Below, piece by piece: positions 1 through 9,025 of a DNA stretch of 64,000 nt. The stretch is taken from positions 20,058 to 84,057 of the forward strand of contig NZ_CALPDG010000012.1 in assembly GCF_943193195.1 (NCBI RefSeq), written 5' to 3'. Position numbers and translations under genes: made by a program. The notes beneath the pieces were generated by a model. The model was not told the DNA's origin, searched no databases, and saw nothing but the letters and a program-made list of their open reading frames with translations. Within the stretch, counting starts at the first letter, position 1, and every line of letters begins with the position of its first letter. This DNA is from Mediterraneibacter agrestimuris. GTDB lineage: Bacteria; Bacillota; Clostridia; Lachnospirales; Lachnospiraceae.

Positions 1-633
1 ATCCACACAAGCCTGGCTAAGTGTATCTGTTGTCGCATATGCTTTCAAATGCTGAATCTGTGCCCTCACTCCCGTCCGGACATCCGGATAAGTATTGCCC
101 GGCACACCACCGCCGGTTGTTCCGATTCCGGCAAAGTTAAACTGCTCAATAGATGCATCTCCCCCGTACTGCAGCCATCCCGTCTCCTTTAGCATCTGGG
201 CAAAAGCAACTTCCGGAAGCACGCCTTCTGCTTCTGCTTCTTCTACATAAATCTGACAAAAAGTTTCTATAGAATCTGCTCCGCCTTTTGCCATCATTTC
301 TGCCGGATATTCCACCCCCGCAGAACAAAAATACTCTGCCATGTCTTCTATCGCAACAGAACTTTTTCCCATAATGGGATATTGCCCTTCTGCAATTACT
401 TCTTGTATCTCTTCTTTTTCTTTTACTTCGCTTTTTTTTGTATCTATTTTTGATTTTTGCTCTGCTGCCTGGTTTTCAGCCTCTGCCCGGGCGGCTGTTT
501 CTGTTCCTGGCTGCACGGCATCCCCGTCACTTAATTTTGCCCCTGCAATTCCAAGACAGAGTGCTAACATCACTGCAAGTCCGATCTCCAGCCACATTTT
601 CACTGTTTTATTCCGAAGCCATGCAAAATCCAT
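1..633 (-). CDS. GH73-type glucosaminidase, N-terminal part (runs off left edge)
   Basis: This is an open frame of 211 codons read leftward from ATG at 633, with AAAGGA 7 bases upstream and no stop before the window edge. Residues 11-32 form a membrane anchor, followed by a charged Glu/Lys linker (about 50-85). From about residue 90 it resembles the glucosaminidase domain (mannosyl-glycoprotein endo-beta-N-acetylglucosaminidase, GH73). AFAQMLKETGW (143-153) matches the family's Q..xETGW catalytic segment, with Glu150 as the probable acid, and NFAGIGTTGG (166-175) follows as usual. The family cleaves peptidoglycan glycan strands at the cell surface. The C-terminus is missing only because the window ends, so further domains cannot be judged. 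Confidence 0.8.
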   Translation of the reverse strand, partial: MDFAWLRNKTVKMWLEIGLAVMLALCLGIAGAKLSDGDAVQPGTETAARAEAENQAAEQKSKIDTKKSEVKEKEEIQEVIAEGQYPIMGKSSVAIEDMAEYFCSAGVEYPAEMMAKGGADSIETFCQIYVEEAEAEGVLPEVAFAQMLKETGWLQYGGDASIEQFNFAGIGTTGGGVPGNTYPDVRTGVRAQIQHLKAYATTDTLSQACVD

Positions 634-772
634 AGAATTATCCTTTCCTGTCCCGTTTTAATATAAATTACATAAAATTATCTTTTTATATTCAATATAT
701 TTTATATCCCCCCTCAAATATGTATAAAGTAGATCATGCTTTTACAGCAGAAATGAAAACAATTCCTCACCG

Positions 773-1546
773 CTATGAAAGATACATACTGCGAAGTGTG
801 TTCCATTCACCTTCCTTCAAACCAATTCCCTCTGAAATATACTTTTCAAAAGAGCCATATTCTTTCTCAGCCATTTCATAACAAATTTCCAGATATTCCT
901 GTTCCACACAAAGAGCCGCATTTACCGCCTCTTCCATTTCCTTCGGTACATCCGATGCTCTCAACTGTGCCAGGATCTCCTCATTAACATTCTGCCTTAA
1001 TATATTTGTTTTCAGATAATCTTCCATGATATCTTCTTTTGACACACCAAGAACCGTCAGGATCACTGCCGCAGAAATCCCCGTTCTGTCCTTACCGGCA
1101 AAGCAATGGAAAATTGTTGATCCCTTTGGTGTATTTAAAAGAATCTGTAAAAAATCATACAGTTTTCCCCTTACATTTTTGCTCGTAATAAAAGAGGAAT
1201 ACAATCCCTTCATCATCAAATATATCTGTTCCACATTCTGCATCTGTTTCAGCTGCTCTTCACTTCCATTCGCCTGTCCCTCTTTCTCTCCTTCAAAGAA
1301 ATCCAGCGCTATATAATTGATTCCCGAAATCTCGGCATCAGGCGAAGACTTCTTTTCATTTACCGTACGCAGATCCACAATATTAGAAAGATGCAGCTCT
1401 TCTGTCAGAACTTTTATATCTCCCTCTGTCACCTTGGATAATTCTCCGGAACGAAGCAGCCTTCCAAACGCAACCGTTCTTCCATCTCTGGTCTTCAATC
1501 CCCCCAAATCCCTAAAATTATCTAATTTTTCTAATTTGTAACTCAT
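773..1546 (-). CDS. Tyr-specific protein phosphatase (Y_phosphatase3/DSP-like)
   Basis: The protein is 257 aa. NFRDLGG (residues 10-16) and the P-loop HCFAGKDRTG (147-156) give the CX5R signature with Cys148 as nucleophile and Arg154 as phosphate binder. This is the architecture of the Y_phosphatase3 family (LipA/IphP-like tyrosine or phosphoinositide phosphatases). No signal peptide is seen, so it is probably cytosolic. The start is placed at ATG 1546 because GAAAGGA lies 8 bases upstream; an in-frame GTG at 1567 and ATG at 1555 would place that Shine-Dalgarno inside the gene. It appears to be a single-gene unit with its own promoter. The substrate is not predictable. Confidence 0.85.
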   Translation of the reverse strand: MSYKLEKLDNFRDLGGLKTRDGRTVAFGRLLRSGELSKVTEGDIKVLTEELHLSNIVDLRTVNEKKSSPDAEISGINYIALDFFEGEKEGQANGSEEQLKQMQNVEQIYLMMKGLYSSFITSKNVRGKLYDFLQILLNTPKGSTIFHCFAGKDRTGISAAVILTVLGVSKEDIMEDYLKTNILRQNVNEEILAQLRASDVPKEMEEAVNAALCVEQEYLEICYEMAEKEYGSFEKYISEGIGLKEGEWNTLRSMYLS

Positions 1547-1581
1547 AATAAACATCCTTTCTTTCACAACGTATCGAAACT

Positions 1582-1611
1582 ATTATACCTGGTGTTCCTA
1601 TAATATCACAA
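1582..1611 (-). promoter_or_regulatory. Promoter of the phosphatase gene
   Basis: On the minus strand TTGTGA (1606-1611), an 18-bp spacer and TATAAT (1582-1587) stand about 36 bases upstream of the chosen ATG. A 17-bp palindrome, ACAGTCC-ACC-GGACTGT (1621-1637), sits just upstream of the -35 and could be an operator. Confidence 0.5.
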
Positions 1612-1668
1612 TCACTCAAAACAGTCCACCGGACTGTCTATCGCATGCCCGGCAACAGAAAAGAAGAG

Positions 1669-1813
1669 GTTACTGTTCACACCCTACGGGTGCTCCAGTA
1701 ACAGTATCCAGCCCATTTTAAATCGCCTTCGGCGAGGGGCTGGATATATCGCTGTATCACTTCATTGACCGGACACCTTGCAGCACAGTGCAAGGCGCCG
1801 TGTGAACAGTAAC
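1669..1813. repeat. 145-bp MITE-like element with 14-bp terminal inverted repeats
   Basis: The left end GTTACTGTTCACAC (1669-1682) and the right end GTGTGAACAGTAAC (1800-1813) are perfect 14-bp inverted repeats. The 8 bases outside each end are AAGAAGAG (1661-1668) and AAGGAGAG (1814-1821), which agree at 7 of 8 positions and look like a target-site duplication. The interior is strongly folded: the 34-bp palindrome (1669-1702) shared with 10546-10579, a CCAGCCC/GGGCTGG stem with an inner CGCC-TTC-GGCG, and CCTTGC/GCAAGG. It holds no ORF. It resembles a non-autonomous miniature transposable element; no transposase is in the window. Confidence 0.75.
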
Positions 1814-1819
1814 AAGGAG

Positions 1820-1854
1820 AGTACTGTGCACATCAGCAGGTTGTGCACAGTACT
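1820..1854. repeat. 13-bp perfect inverted repeat
   Basis: AGTACTGTGCACA (1820-1832) is repeated in inverse as TGTGCACAGTACT (1842-1854) around a 9-base loop. It abuts the MITE-like element on one side and the GH32 terminator hairpin on the other. No U-run follows on either strand. Confidence 0.6.
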
Positions 1855-1891
1855 AAAGGGAGCAGTCTGCACTCAGCGGACCGCTCCCTTT
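1855..1891 (-). terminator. Terminator-like hairpin after the sucrose operon
   Basis: AAAGGGAGC (1855-1863) pairs with GCTCCCTTT (1883-1891), with partial inner pairing of GGTCCG and AGACTG. It begins 24 bases after the GH32 stop. The minus-strand T-run is short (TTT), so termination may be modest. The hairpin resembles the one after fucU (6607-6634). Confidence 0.55.
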
Positions 1892-1914
1892 GTTACTGTT
1901 CTTTCTTCTTGTCT

Positions 1915-3345
1915 TTATTTTATCTCCAGTGTATTCAGCTTCCAGTAATGGACTTTTGCTCCCGGATTATTTATCTTAAAACTGCTCTTTCCATTTTCTG
2001 TATAGAAACGAGATGTGAATACCTCTTCGCCCCCATTCAGGAATATCTCCATACAAGATGTGTCCATCAGCATGCGGACCGTCTCGCACTTGTCCAGATG
2101 AACGCTTCGGCTTCTGCGGCCCCGTCCAATATCTGCCGCCTGATCAAACTCCAGCGTAAAAATCTTTTTGTCCTTCTCATAAAAGAGGTAAATACTGTCT
2201 GAAATAACAATTTCAAACTCTTCTGACTGATTCACTTTTACCTCTGCATCATAGCATGACATTTCCTCCGAAATTTCTCCGGTTTCCAGCACCTGCTCTT
2301 CTGCCCTTAACACCTTCAGCTCTTCTGCCGGGTACTGCGTAATATGTCCGTTTTTCAAACAGATTTCTCTCGGCACAGTAAGCGCGTTCTGCCAGCCGTA
2401 TTCTACTGTCGGATTCTCATGCTCCGGCACATCCGGCATTCCGATCCATCCTATCAGCAGCCGTCTGCCCTTTTCATCTGCAAAGGTCTGCGGAGCGTAA
2501 AAGTCAAATCCTCTGTCCCACTCTTTGAACCCCCAAAGATCATATTCTCCTGCGAAATCTCCCTGTACCTTATAATAACCCGACTGATACAGATTCTGAT
2601 AATTTATTCCATCAGACTCAATCCCTTGCGGTGATATACTGAGGATCTTCTGACCATCTACCATAAACACATCGGGGCACTCCCACATATAACCAAATTT
2701 TTCATCAGAGGAGATGGAGTGAACAAATTCCCAGCGTCTTAAATCCCCAGAACGGTACAGCAAGATTTCTCCTACATCTTCTCTTGTTCTCGCTCCCAAC
2801 ACCATATAGTCACATCCATCGTTGATCCCGATATCCGCTCCGCTCACTACCTTTGGATCCCTCACATGACAAGTCAGATCGGATGGATAGTCAGCATTGG
2901 TCATCAGACATTCTTTTCTGCCAAATGTTCTTCCGTCATTACTTTCAACAAGTACTGTGTTGCTCTGGCGTCCATTCGTTATATAATTATAGTCGCCCTT
3001 AAGTTTTACGTTTCCCGTATAATATAAATACATTTTTCCGTCACGCACCAGTGCCGAACCAGAATATACTCCTCTGGACTCAAAGGATTCTTCCGGAGAA
3101 AGAGCAGTTCCCGCATACTCCCAATGAAGCAGATCCGGACTGATATAATGCCCCCAGTGCTTCATGCCTCCTTCCGGCTCCCCCGGGGAATATTGGAAGA
3201 ACACATGATATTCCCCGTGAAACTGACAGAGTCCGTTTGGGTCATTTAACCACCCATCTGGCGGCATCAGATGCAATTGTAATCTCCACTTATCTGTATT
3301 CATCTTGCTGATATCTCCTGTTTTACTATATTCTGCTTTTTTCAT
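1915..3345 (-). CDS. scrB: GH32 sucrose-6-phosphate hydrolase (beta-fructofuranosidase)
   Basis: The protein is 476 aa, usual for cytosolic GH32 enzymes. The three catalytic motifs are present: WLNDPNG (nucleophile Asp35), VRDP (Asp163, transition-state stabiliser) and WECPDVF (acid/base Glu222). It has a five-blade propeller and a C-terminal beta-sandwich, with no signal peptide. The ATG overlaps the stop of the upstream PTS gene by one base (TAATG), and AAGGA lies 5 bases upstream. An alternative Met15 also has GGAG upstream. With the sucrose-type PTS and the LacI repressor, it most likely splits sucrose-6-phosphate into glucose-6-phosphate and fructose. A fructokinase lies far away at 61.8-62.8 kb. 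The specificity is inferred from context. Confidence 0.9.
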   Translation of the reverse strand: MKKAEYSKTGDISKMNTDKWRLQLHLMPPDGWLNDPNGLCQFHGEYHVFFQYSPGEPEGGMKHWGHYISPDLLHWEYAGTALSPEESFESRGVYSGSALVRDGKMYLYYTGNVKLKGDYNYITNGRQSNTVLVESNDGRTFGRKECLMTNADYPSDLTCHVRDPKVVSGADIGINDGCDYMVLGARTREDVGEILLYRSGDLRRWEFVHSISSDEKFGYMWECPDVFMVDGQKILSISPQGIESDGINYQNLYQSGYYKVQGDFAGEYDLWGFKEWDRGFDFYAPQTFADEKGRRLLIGWIGMPDVPEHENPTVEYGWQNALTVPREICLKNGHITQYPAEELKVLRAEEQVLETGEISEEMSCYDAEVKVNQSEEFEIVISDSIYLFYEKDKKIFTLEFDQAADIGRGRRSRSVHLDKCETVRMLMDTSCMEIFLNGGEEVFTSRFYTENGKSSFKINNPGAKVHYWKLNTLEIK

Positions 3346-5243
3346 TATATCCTTGCTGTAAACTCAATCATTTTATTTTCTGTGGAATCTGTAACAATTA
3401 CAGCGCTCACTGTAGACAGACCCGCTTCTGTAATTTTATCTATATCAAATTCAATAAGAAGCGCTCCTTTTTTTATCTTCTGACCGCTTTCCACATGGAC
3501 ACGAAACGGCTTTCCTTTTAATGTCACTGTTTCAATTCCTACATGAATGAGCAATTCTGTACCGTCTTCTGCTGTGAGTCCAATTGCGTGCTTTGTATCA
3601 AATACAGTAGACACCGTTCCGTCAAATGGCGCATACACTTTTCCTTCAGATGGCTTTACACCAACACCGTCTCCCAACACACCCGATGCAAATGTCTCAT
3701 CCGGGATTTCACTTAACGCAATGACTTCTCCCGGAATCGGACTGAAAAATTCTGCTCTTTTTCCGGATAACTCTGTTTCCATCTGCTGACCATCGGTTTC
3801 CGTTTTCACTTTTTCTGTTTCACTCTTCCCTTCTACAACCTTTGCTTCTGTGCTTTGTTCTGTCTCTTCTTCAAACCCCAAAACACCTGTCAGTACAAAT
3901 GCTGTACCAAACGCGATTACCATTGTGATTACGTAATTCAGTGGGTTATGTAAATGAAGCAGGATTCCAAAAATTCCCGTTACCCCCGTACCTGTTGCTC
4001 CAAGTCCTACAATGGAAGCGTAAAGTGCTCCGCAGGCACCGCCGATAGATGCCGCAATAAATGGCTTTCCATACCGTAAGTTCACCCCGAAGATCGCCGG
4101 CTCTGTAATTCCCATACACGCACTCAGTGCAGAGGGAAGTGCAACAGATTTCATTTTCGGATTTTTACTTTTCACTGCAACCGCCAGGGCTGCGCCGCCC
4201 TGTGCAACATTCGCTGCAGATGCAAGGGGTAGCCAGTAAGTCAGTCCATACATAGAAAGCTGTCCCAAATCAATCACTGTATACATATGGTGAATACCGG
4301 ATACAACTGTCAGTGCATACAGACCGCCCATAATAAGGCTCCCAATCCCGAACGGAAGAGTCAAAAGCTTCTGGATTCCGCCGAGCAGCCCGTTTTCAAC
4401 AAACACAAATACCGGACCGATCGCCGCCAGCGTCAAATATCCTGTGACAAACACACTGACAAGAGGCGTTACAAATAAATCAAACATCGGAGGAACTATC
4501 TTATGCAGCTTTTTCTCGATCACACTCAAAACAAATACTGCAATGATAACCGGGATAACGTGCCCCTGATAGCCGACCATGTCAATCTCCCACAGTCCGA
4601 AAAATACATCTTGTGTCTTCTGTACCCCTTCTGTTGCAACTGTCCATGCATTCTGCAAATTCGGGTGAATCATAATCATACCGATTACCGCTCCGAGAAA
4701 TGGATTCGCGCCAAATACTTTTGCTGCACTGAATGCAATTAAAATCGGCAGAAATACATATGCTACATTACTGAATAATACTGCAAACTGATAAATAGAA
4801 CCTTCTGTACTGATCTGCAGGAATCCATTATTTACCATAAAATTCAGCGCTTCCATGATTCCCATCAGAAAACCACTGGCAACGATTGCGGGAATAATCG
4901 GTACGAAAATATCGCCGATTGTCTTAATCAGCCTTTGAAACGGATTTGCATTCTTTGCCGCTTCCCGTTTCACCTCTTCCTTACTCATCTCGGAAATACC
5001 TGCAATTTTGATAAATTCATCATATACTTTATTTACAGTTCCCGTCCCAAGAATAATCTGCATCTGCCCGGATGCAAAAAATACGCCCTTCACACCATCA
5101 ATGTTCTCAACTGCCTTGTTGTCACACTTATCATTGTCTACGATCACTAAACGTAGTCTCGTTGCACAATGTGCTGCTGAAACCAGATTGTCTTTACCGC
5201 CGATTTTTTCAAAAATCTGCTGTGCTGTTTCCCTATAATCCAT
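3345..5243 (-). CDS. scrA: PTS system sucrose-type EIIBCA
   Basis: The protein is 632 aa with three fused PTS domains. EIIB (about 1-85) has the phospho-cysteine Cys26 in HCATRLRL. EIIC (about 105-460) is a multi-span membrane channel with FGVNLRYGKPF and the GITEPAIFG segment typical of the glucose/sucrose family. After an acidic linker, the Crr-type EIIA domain (about 495-632) carries the phospho-histidine His567 in LIHVGIET. It imports and phosphorylates a disaccharide, most likely sucrose given the GH32 partner. AGGAGG lies 6 bases before the ATG. Beta-glucosides or trehalose are weaker alternatives because no matching hydrolase is nearby. Confidence 0.88.
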   Translation of the reverse strand: MDYRETAQQIFEKIGGKDNLVSAAHCATRLRLVIVDNDKCDNKAVENIDGVKGVFFASGQMQIILGTGTVNKVYDEFIKIAGISEMSKEEVKREAAKNANPFQRLIKTIGDIFVPIIPAIVASGFLMGIMEALNFMVNNGFLQISTEGSIYQFAVLFSNVAYVFLPILIAFSAAKVFGANPFLGAVIGMIMIHPNLQNAWTVATEGVQKTQDVFFGLWEIDMVGYQGHVIPVIIAVFVLSVIEKKLHKIVPPMFDLFVTPLVSVFVTGYLTLAAIGPVFVFVENGLLGGIQKLLTLPFGIGSLIMGGLYALTVVSGIHHMYTVIDLGQLSMYGLTYWLPLASAANVAQGGAALAVAVKSKNPKMKSVALPSALSACMGITEPAIFGVNLRYGKPFIAASIGGACGALYASIVGLGATGTGVTGIFGILLHLHNPLNYVITMVIAFGTAFVLTGVLGFEEETEQSTEAKVVEGKSETEKVKTETDGQQMETELSGKRAEFFSPIPGEVIALSEIPDETFASGVLGDGVGVKPSEGKVYAPFDGTVSTVFDTKHAIGLTAEDGTELLIHVGIETVTLKGKPFRVHVESGQKIKKGALLIEFDIDKITEAGLSTVSAVIVTDSTENKMIEFTARI

Positions 5244-5257
5244 AATGCCCTCCTTTA

Positions 5258-5279
5258 AGATATCGTTTTCATTATATCA
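5258..5279 (-). promoter_or_regulatory. scrA promoter -10 with proximal operator copy
   Basis: On the minus strand an extended -10, TGATATAAT (5271-5279), is followed at once by a copy of TGAAAACGATATC(T/A) (5258-5271). A repressor bound here would block the start of transcription. The motif is repeated at 5325-5338 and at the scrR start codon. It also resembles a CcpA cre box, so both regulators could bind. Confidence 0.6.
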
Positions 5280-5324
5280 TCTTATCACTCATTACTTTTC
5301 TATGTTTTCTTAAGATTTATAATG

Positions 5325-5338
5325 TGATATCGTTTTCA
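5325..5338 (-). promoter_or_regulatory. Distal operator copy upstream of scrA
   Basis: TGAAAACGATATCA on the minus strand lies 67 bp upstream of the proximal copy, centre to centre. Two copies 6-7 helical turns apart would suit loop formation by a tetrameric LacI-family protein; that part is inference. Confidence 0.55.
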
Positions 5339-5460
5339 TATTATGATTATATTTTATCATACAAAACTCATTTGTAAATTGGCAGAACACACAAAATACT
5401 GTATCCTTTTTCAGCAAATTTTAACAAAAATAATTTCTGCTTTCTTCTTAAAATTCTATA

Positions 5461-5509
5461 AAAAACAGACCTTGTGAAGAGTCACCCTCCCCTCACAAGG
5501 TCTGTTTTT
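5461..5509 (-). terminator. Terminator of scrR (symmetric)
   Basis: A 17-bp perfect stem, AAAAACAGACCTTGTGA (5461-5477) with TCACAAGGTCTGTTTTT (5493-5509), closes a 15-base loop. The flanking A- and T-runs give a U-tail on either strand. It starts 43 bases after the scrR stop and isolates scrR from the scrA promoter. The rest of 5244-5552 holds only the scrA control region. Confidence 0.9.
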
Positions 5510-5552
5510 GCCCAAATCACGTTATAACAAAGCTCTGTAAGTGATATCCTTT

Positions 5553-6533
5553 TCACACACTCTCCGCCTCAATTATTTCATACCCCAGCATGAGTTGTTT
5601 AGATATCACATTTTCCTGTTCTATCATCTCCACCAGCATCTTGGCCGCTTCTACACCACTTGAACGATAATGCAGATGTGCCGTTGCAAGTGTCGGTGTC
5701 ACGACTCTTGACATCCGGTTATGCCCGATTCCAGTCACTGCAATTTCTTCCGGAATTTGTTTTCCAATCTCTTTCAAGTACATCATAGCCCCCACTGCCA
5801 ATGAATCCGTCGCACAAAACACTCCATCCAAATCTGGATTCTTATTCAGCAGATGCTTCATAGCCTCATAACCGCCTTCCATCACAAAGGGAGCTTCCAT
5901 CACCATCTGCGGATTTACAGACACTTCATATTTTTCCATAGTATCGAAAAAAGCCTTCGTCCGCTGTACTCCCGCCGCTTCATCCTTCAGTGTTACGCCG
6001 ATATGTCCGATGCGGCGTTTTCCACTATCCAGCAGTTGCTTTATCATGGCACGGGCAGCGCCATAGTCATCATGATATACGCAGGCATAATCTTCAAACT
6101 TCTGACTGATGATCACAACAGGCACGTCCAGTTTTCTTAACGCCTCCTTATGTGCCTTATCAAAAACAGAAGCCGAAAATAAAATGCCGTCCACTGGATT
6201 GTTATTCAGCAGCTGCAAGTATTCCATTTCCTTTTTCGGATTATTCTCTGTATTAGCTAATAACATCTGATAACCTGATTCCGACAGCACTTCGCTGATT
6301 CCCGCCGCAACCCTGGCAATAGATTCAGAACTGATTTTGGGCAAAATCACACCGATGACCTTAGATTTTTTCGTGCGCATAGACTGCGCCTGCTTCGATG
6401 GACGATAGCCAGTCTTCTCAATCACTGCTTTAATCCGCTGAACCTTTTCCTCGCTTACATAGCCGTCATTCAAATATCTGGAGACAGCGGATACAGATAC
6501 TTCCGCCATCTTTGCAATTTCTGTAATGGTCAT
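5553..6533 (-). CDS. scrR: LacI-family repressor of the sucrose operon
   Basis: The protein is 326 aa. The N-terminal helix-turn-helix and hinge (TITEIAKMAEVSVSAVSRYL, 2-21) are typical of LacI/PurR, followed by a periplasmic-binding-like effector domain. It is transcribed in the same direction as scrAB but separated by its own terminator. The same operator-like motif appears at its own start codon and twice at the scrA promoter, so it probably represses both. The effector is expected to be sucrose-6-phosphate or fructose, from location only. Confidence 0.85.
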   Translation of the reverse strand: MTITEIAKMAEVSVSAVSRYLNDGYVSEEKVQRIKAVIEKTGYRPSKQAQSMRTKKSKVIGVILPKISSESIARVAAGISEVLSESGYQMLLANTENNPKKEMEYLQLLNNNPVDGILFSASVFDKAHKEALRKLDVPVVIISQKFEDYACVYHDDYGAARAMIKQLLDSGKRRIGHIGVTLKDEAAGVQRTKAFFDTMEKYEVSVNPQMVMEAPFVMEGGYEAMKHLLNKNPDLDGVFCATDSLAVGAMMYLKEIGKQIPEEIAVTGIGHNRMSRVVTPTLATAHLHYRSSGVEAAKMLVEMIEQENVISKQLMLGYEIIEAESV

Positions 6534-6546
6534 GATATCGTTTCCT
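6533..6546 (-). promoter_or_regulatory. scrR operator at its own start codon
   Basis: The minus-strand motif AGGAAACGATATCA touches the scrR ATG (6531-6533) and shares the AAACGATATCA core with both scrA operators. This suggests autoregulation. A weaker relative (TGATATCC at 5542) lies at the scrR stop. Confidence 0.5.
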
Positions 6547-6596
6547 CATTTTCTTAGAACTATCTTTATTCTATCACCATCCAGTACTTTGAGGCA

Positions 6597-6634
6597 ATAA
6601 AAAAGGGGAGCGGTCTGCATTTACGGACCACTCC
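6597..6634 (-). terminator. Terminator of the fuc operon
   Basis: On the minus strand GGAGTGGTC (6626-6634) pairs with GACCGCTCC (6607-6615), followed by CCTTTTTTATT. It lies 22 bases after the fucU stop and ends the fucK-fucI-fucU transcript. Confidence 0.85.
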
Positions 6635-6656
6635 AGTAAATTTTGTAAGTATATAT

Positions 6657-7103
6657 TTAATCTACGACAACGCCCTTCTGCAGCATTACATTTGCATAAA
6701 TTGCTGACTCACCGGTTGCAATAATTGCATAGGCAGTCTTTGCCTCATCATAAAATGCAAATCTTTCGATATTGCCAATTGCATCTGCTCCGCGTTCGTC
6801 ATGTTTTGCAACGATTTCTTTGTATGTATCCCAGATCGGTGTCTCAACCTTGCCTACATCACCTGGCATCAGCTGCATCAGATTTACCGGCTTCTCTACA
6901 TATGTATCTAATGGGAATACCTGAAGAATTGCGTCCAGGATTTCTGGTACGCCATGTCCGTCACAGCGGATTACGATACAGTCCTTACCCATAGACTCAG
7001 CCGGAAAGTTACCGTCTGCGATAACAATACGGTCACTATGTCCCATCTCAGCCAGTGTCATAAGAAGTTCTGGGGATAAAATTTTCGGAATACCTTTTAA
7101 CAT
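6657..7103 (-). CDS. fucU: L-fucose mutarotase
   Basis: The protein is 148 aa of the RbsD/FucU family and normal length. His22 in AEMGHSD is the conserved general acid/base, and the C-terminal FAFYDEAKTAYAIIATGE segment is typical of FucU rather than RbsD. FucU interconverts alpha and beta anomers of L-fucose, feeding the isomerase. It is the last gene of the fuc operon, 96 bases after fucI, with an intercistronic hairpin between them. The start has AGGAGG upstream. Confidence 0.92.
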   Translation of the reverse strand: MLKGIPKILSPELLMTLAEMGHSDRIVIADGNFPAESMGKDCIVIRCDGHGVPEILDAILQVFPLDTYVEKPVNLMQLMPGDVGKVETPIWDTYKEIVAKHDERGADAIGNIERFAFYDEAKTAYAIIATGESAIYANVMLQKGVVVD

Positions 7104-7151
7104 GATGTCGTCCTCCTAATATTCGTTTAAATTCCTTCTACATCTGATATA

Positions 7152-7173
7152 GGAGCGCTCACAAGAGCGCCCC
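7152..7173 (-). promoter_or_regulatory. Intercistronic hairpin fucI-fucU
   Basis: GGAGCGCTC (7152-7160) and GAGCGCCCC (7165-7173) form a stem of about 8 bp with a 4-base loop. No clear U-run follows on the minus strand. It may stabilise or segment the fuc mRNA rather than end it. Confidence 0.4.
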
Positions 7174-7199
7174 TCATCATTTATGTTGTACATATTTGA

Positions 7200-9005
7200 T
7201 TATCTGATCGTCTTATACAGCGGTCCATATGCCTGACATGCTCTGTAATCAGAACCCTCTTTGTCCATACCAAATGCATTCCAGGATGCCGGACGGAAAA
7301 TCTTCTCTTCCGGTACATTATGCATAGCTACCGGGATTCTCAGGATAGAGCAAAGTGTAATCAGATCTGCTCCGATATGTCCATAGCTGATCGCACCATG
7401 GTTAGCGCCCCAGTTGTTCATAACATCATAAGCTGTCTTGAATGCGCCTTCTCCTGTTGTTCTCGGAGCAAACCATGTACATGGCCATGTATAGTCTGTT
7501 CTCTTCCACAGAACATCTGTCACTTCGTCTGGAAGGTGTACCGTCCATCCTTCTGCGATCTGCAGCATCGGTCCCAAATTCTTTACAAGGTTCAGACGAA
7601 TCATTGTTACAGGCATCTCAGCTTCTGTTACGAATCTGGATGAGTATCCGCCGCCGCGGAAGTATCCCAGGTCAGCATAATTCCATGTTGTTGCAGCCAT
7701 GATCGCATCCTGATCTTCTTTTGTTACCTCATACCACGGTTTCATTACATGGTTGCCGTCAGCGTCAACAGCCTGACCATTCGCATCCAGACAAGCCGCG
7801 CCAGAGTTGATCAAGTGGATAAATCCATCAGCCTCTTTTGCCTTGCCTTCTAACTTATAACCACCTGCTGCTCTCTCAACAGCCTCCGGGCTCCAGTATG
7901 TACGAACGTCTGCAAAAATCTGTGCAGAGTTTGTAAGCAGTTTACAGAACATCATTCCAAGTCCGTTCAGTACATCGTTTTCTGTTGCCAGAATGTAAGG
8001 CTCTCTTGCTCCGTTCCAATCGAAAGAAGTATTCAGCATAGCCTCCGGGAAGTCACAGTTCGGATAGAAGTCTGTCCACTGTCTCTGTCCCTGGAATCCA
8101 GCTGCCAGCGCATTGTGTCCAACTTTCTCTTCCTCGCATCCTTCCGGCAGGTTCGGATTGCCGTTCATCAGGTCTTTGATGATACACATCATCTTTACAA
8201 CAAATTCCCAGTCAGCCTCTTTTGCTTCCGCAGATTTCTGAAGTTCCTCAGGGTTTTTGTCAAAACCAATTTTACATTTCTCTTTTGTCCATGCAAGAGC
8301 TTTTTGATATTCAGCCTCATCATAGATACCTTCTGTCATACGGCGGATAATCTCTACTTCGTCAACGGATTCTACACGCATGCCAAGGTATTCCTCAATG
8401 AATGCCGGATCAATGATAGATCCGCCGATTCCCATACAGATAGAACCGATCTGCAGGTAAGATTTGCCTCGCATTGTAGCTGCTGCAACTGCTGCTCGTC
8501 CGAATCTTAACAGTTTTTCCTTAACATCTTCTGGAATTGTAGTATCATCAGCTTCACATACGTCATGTCCATAGATTCCAAATGCCGGAAGCCCCTTCTG
8601 TGCGTGTGTAGCCAGTACTGATGCCAGATAAACTGCTCCCGGTCTTTCAGTTCCGTTAAATCCCCATACAGCTTTAATAGTCATTGGATCCATGTCCATT
8701 GTCTCTGCGCCATAGCACCAGCATGGCGTAACTGTCAGAGTAATGTCAACACCTTCTTTTTTGAATTTATCTGCACATGCCGCCGCCTCTGCAACACGTC
8801 CGATTGTTGTATCAGCGATAACAACCTTAACCGGCTCACCGTTTGTGTATTTCAGATTCTCTTCAAACAGCTTTGCTGCAGATTTTGCCATGTTCATTGT
8901 CTGGTCTTCCAGAGACTCACGAACTTTCAAAGCTCCTCTTCTTCCATCGATAGTAGGTCTGATTCCGATCACCGGGTAATCACCAATCAATCTTGATTTT
9001 GCCAT
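7200..9005 (-). CDS. fucI: L-fucose isomerase
   Basis: The protein is 601 aa, close to the roughly 590 aa usual for FucI. The N-terminus ([21 protein letters not shown]) and the block [16 protein letters not shown] followed by [11 protein letters not shown] and [10 protein letters not shown] match FucI, including the metal-ligand Glu and Asp. [15 protein letters not shown] near the C-terminus holds the conserved His. It converts L-fucose to L-fuculose using Mn2+, usually as a cytosolic hexamer. It may also isomerise D-arabinose. It lies between the kinase and the mutarotase. Confidence 0.95.
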   Translation of the reverse strand: MAKSRLIGDYPVIGIRPTIDGRRGALKVRESLEDQTMNMAKSAAKLFEENLKYTNGEPVKVVIADTTIGRVAEAAACADKFKKEGVDITLTVTPCWCYGAETMDMDPMTIKAVWGFNGTERPGAVYLASVLATHAQKGLPAFGIYGHDVCEADDTTIPEDVKEKLLRFGRAAVAAATMRGKSYLQIGSICMGIGGSIIDPAFIEEYLGMRVESVDEVEIIRRMTEGIYDEAEYQKALAWTKEKCKIGFDKNPEELQKSAEAKEADWEFVVKMMCIIKDLMNGNPNLPEGCEEEKVGHNALAAGFQGQRQWTDFYPNCDFPEAMLNTSFDWNGAREPYILATENDVLNGLGMMFCKLLTNSAQIFADVRTYWSPEAVERAAGGYKLEGKAKEADGFIHLINSGAACLDANGQAVDADGNHVMKPWYEVTKEDQDAIMAATTWNYADLGYFRGGGYSSRFVTEAEMPVTMIRLNLVKNLGPMLQIAEGWTVHLPDEVTDVLWKRTDYTWPCTWFAPRTTGEGAFKTAYDVMNNWGANHGAISYGHIGADLITLCSILRIPVAMHNVPEEKIFRPASWNAFGMDKEGSDYRACQAYGPLYKTIR

Positions 9006-9025
9006 AATTGCATTCCTCCTTTAAA

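Noticed and set aside
1669..1891. Possible small RNA or CRISPR-like array in the repeat-rich gap
   Set aside because: The repeats are inverted, not regularly spaced direct repeats with spacers, and there is no cas gene or clear promoter.
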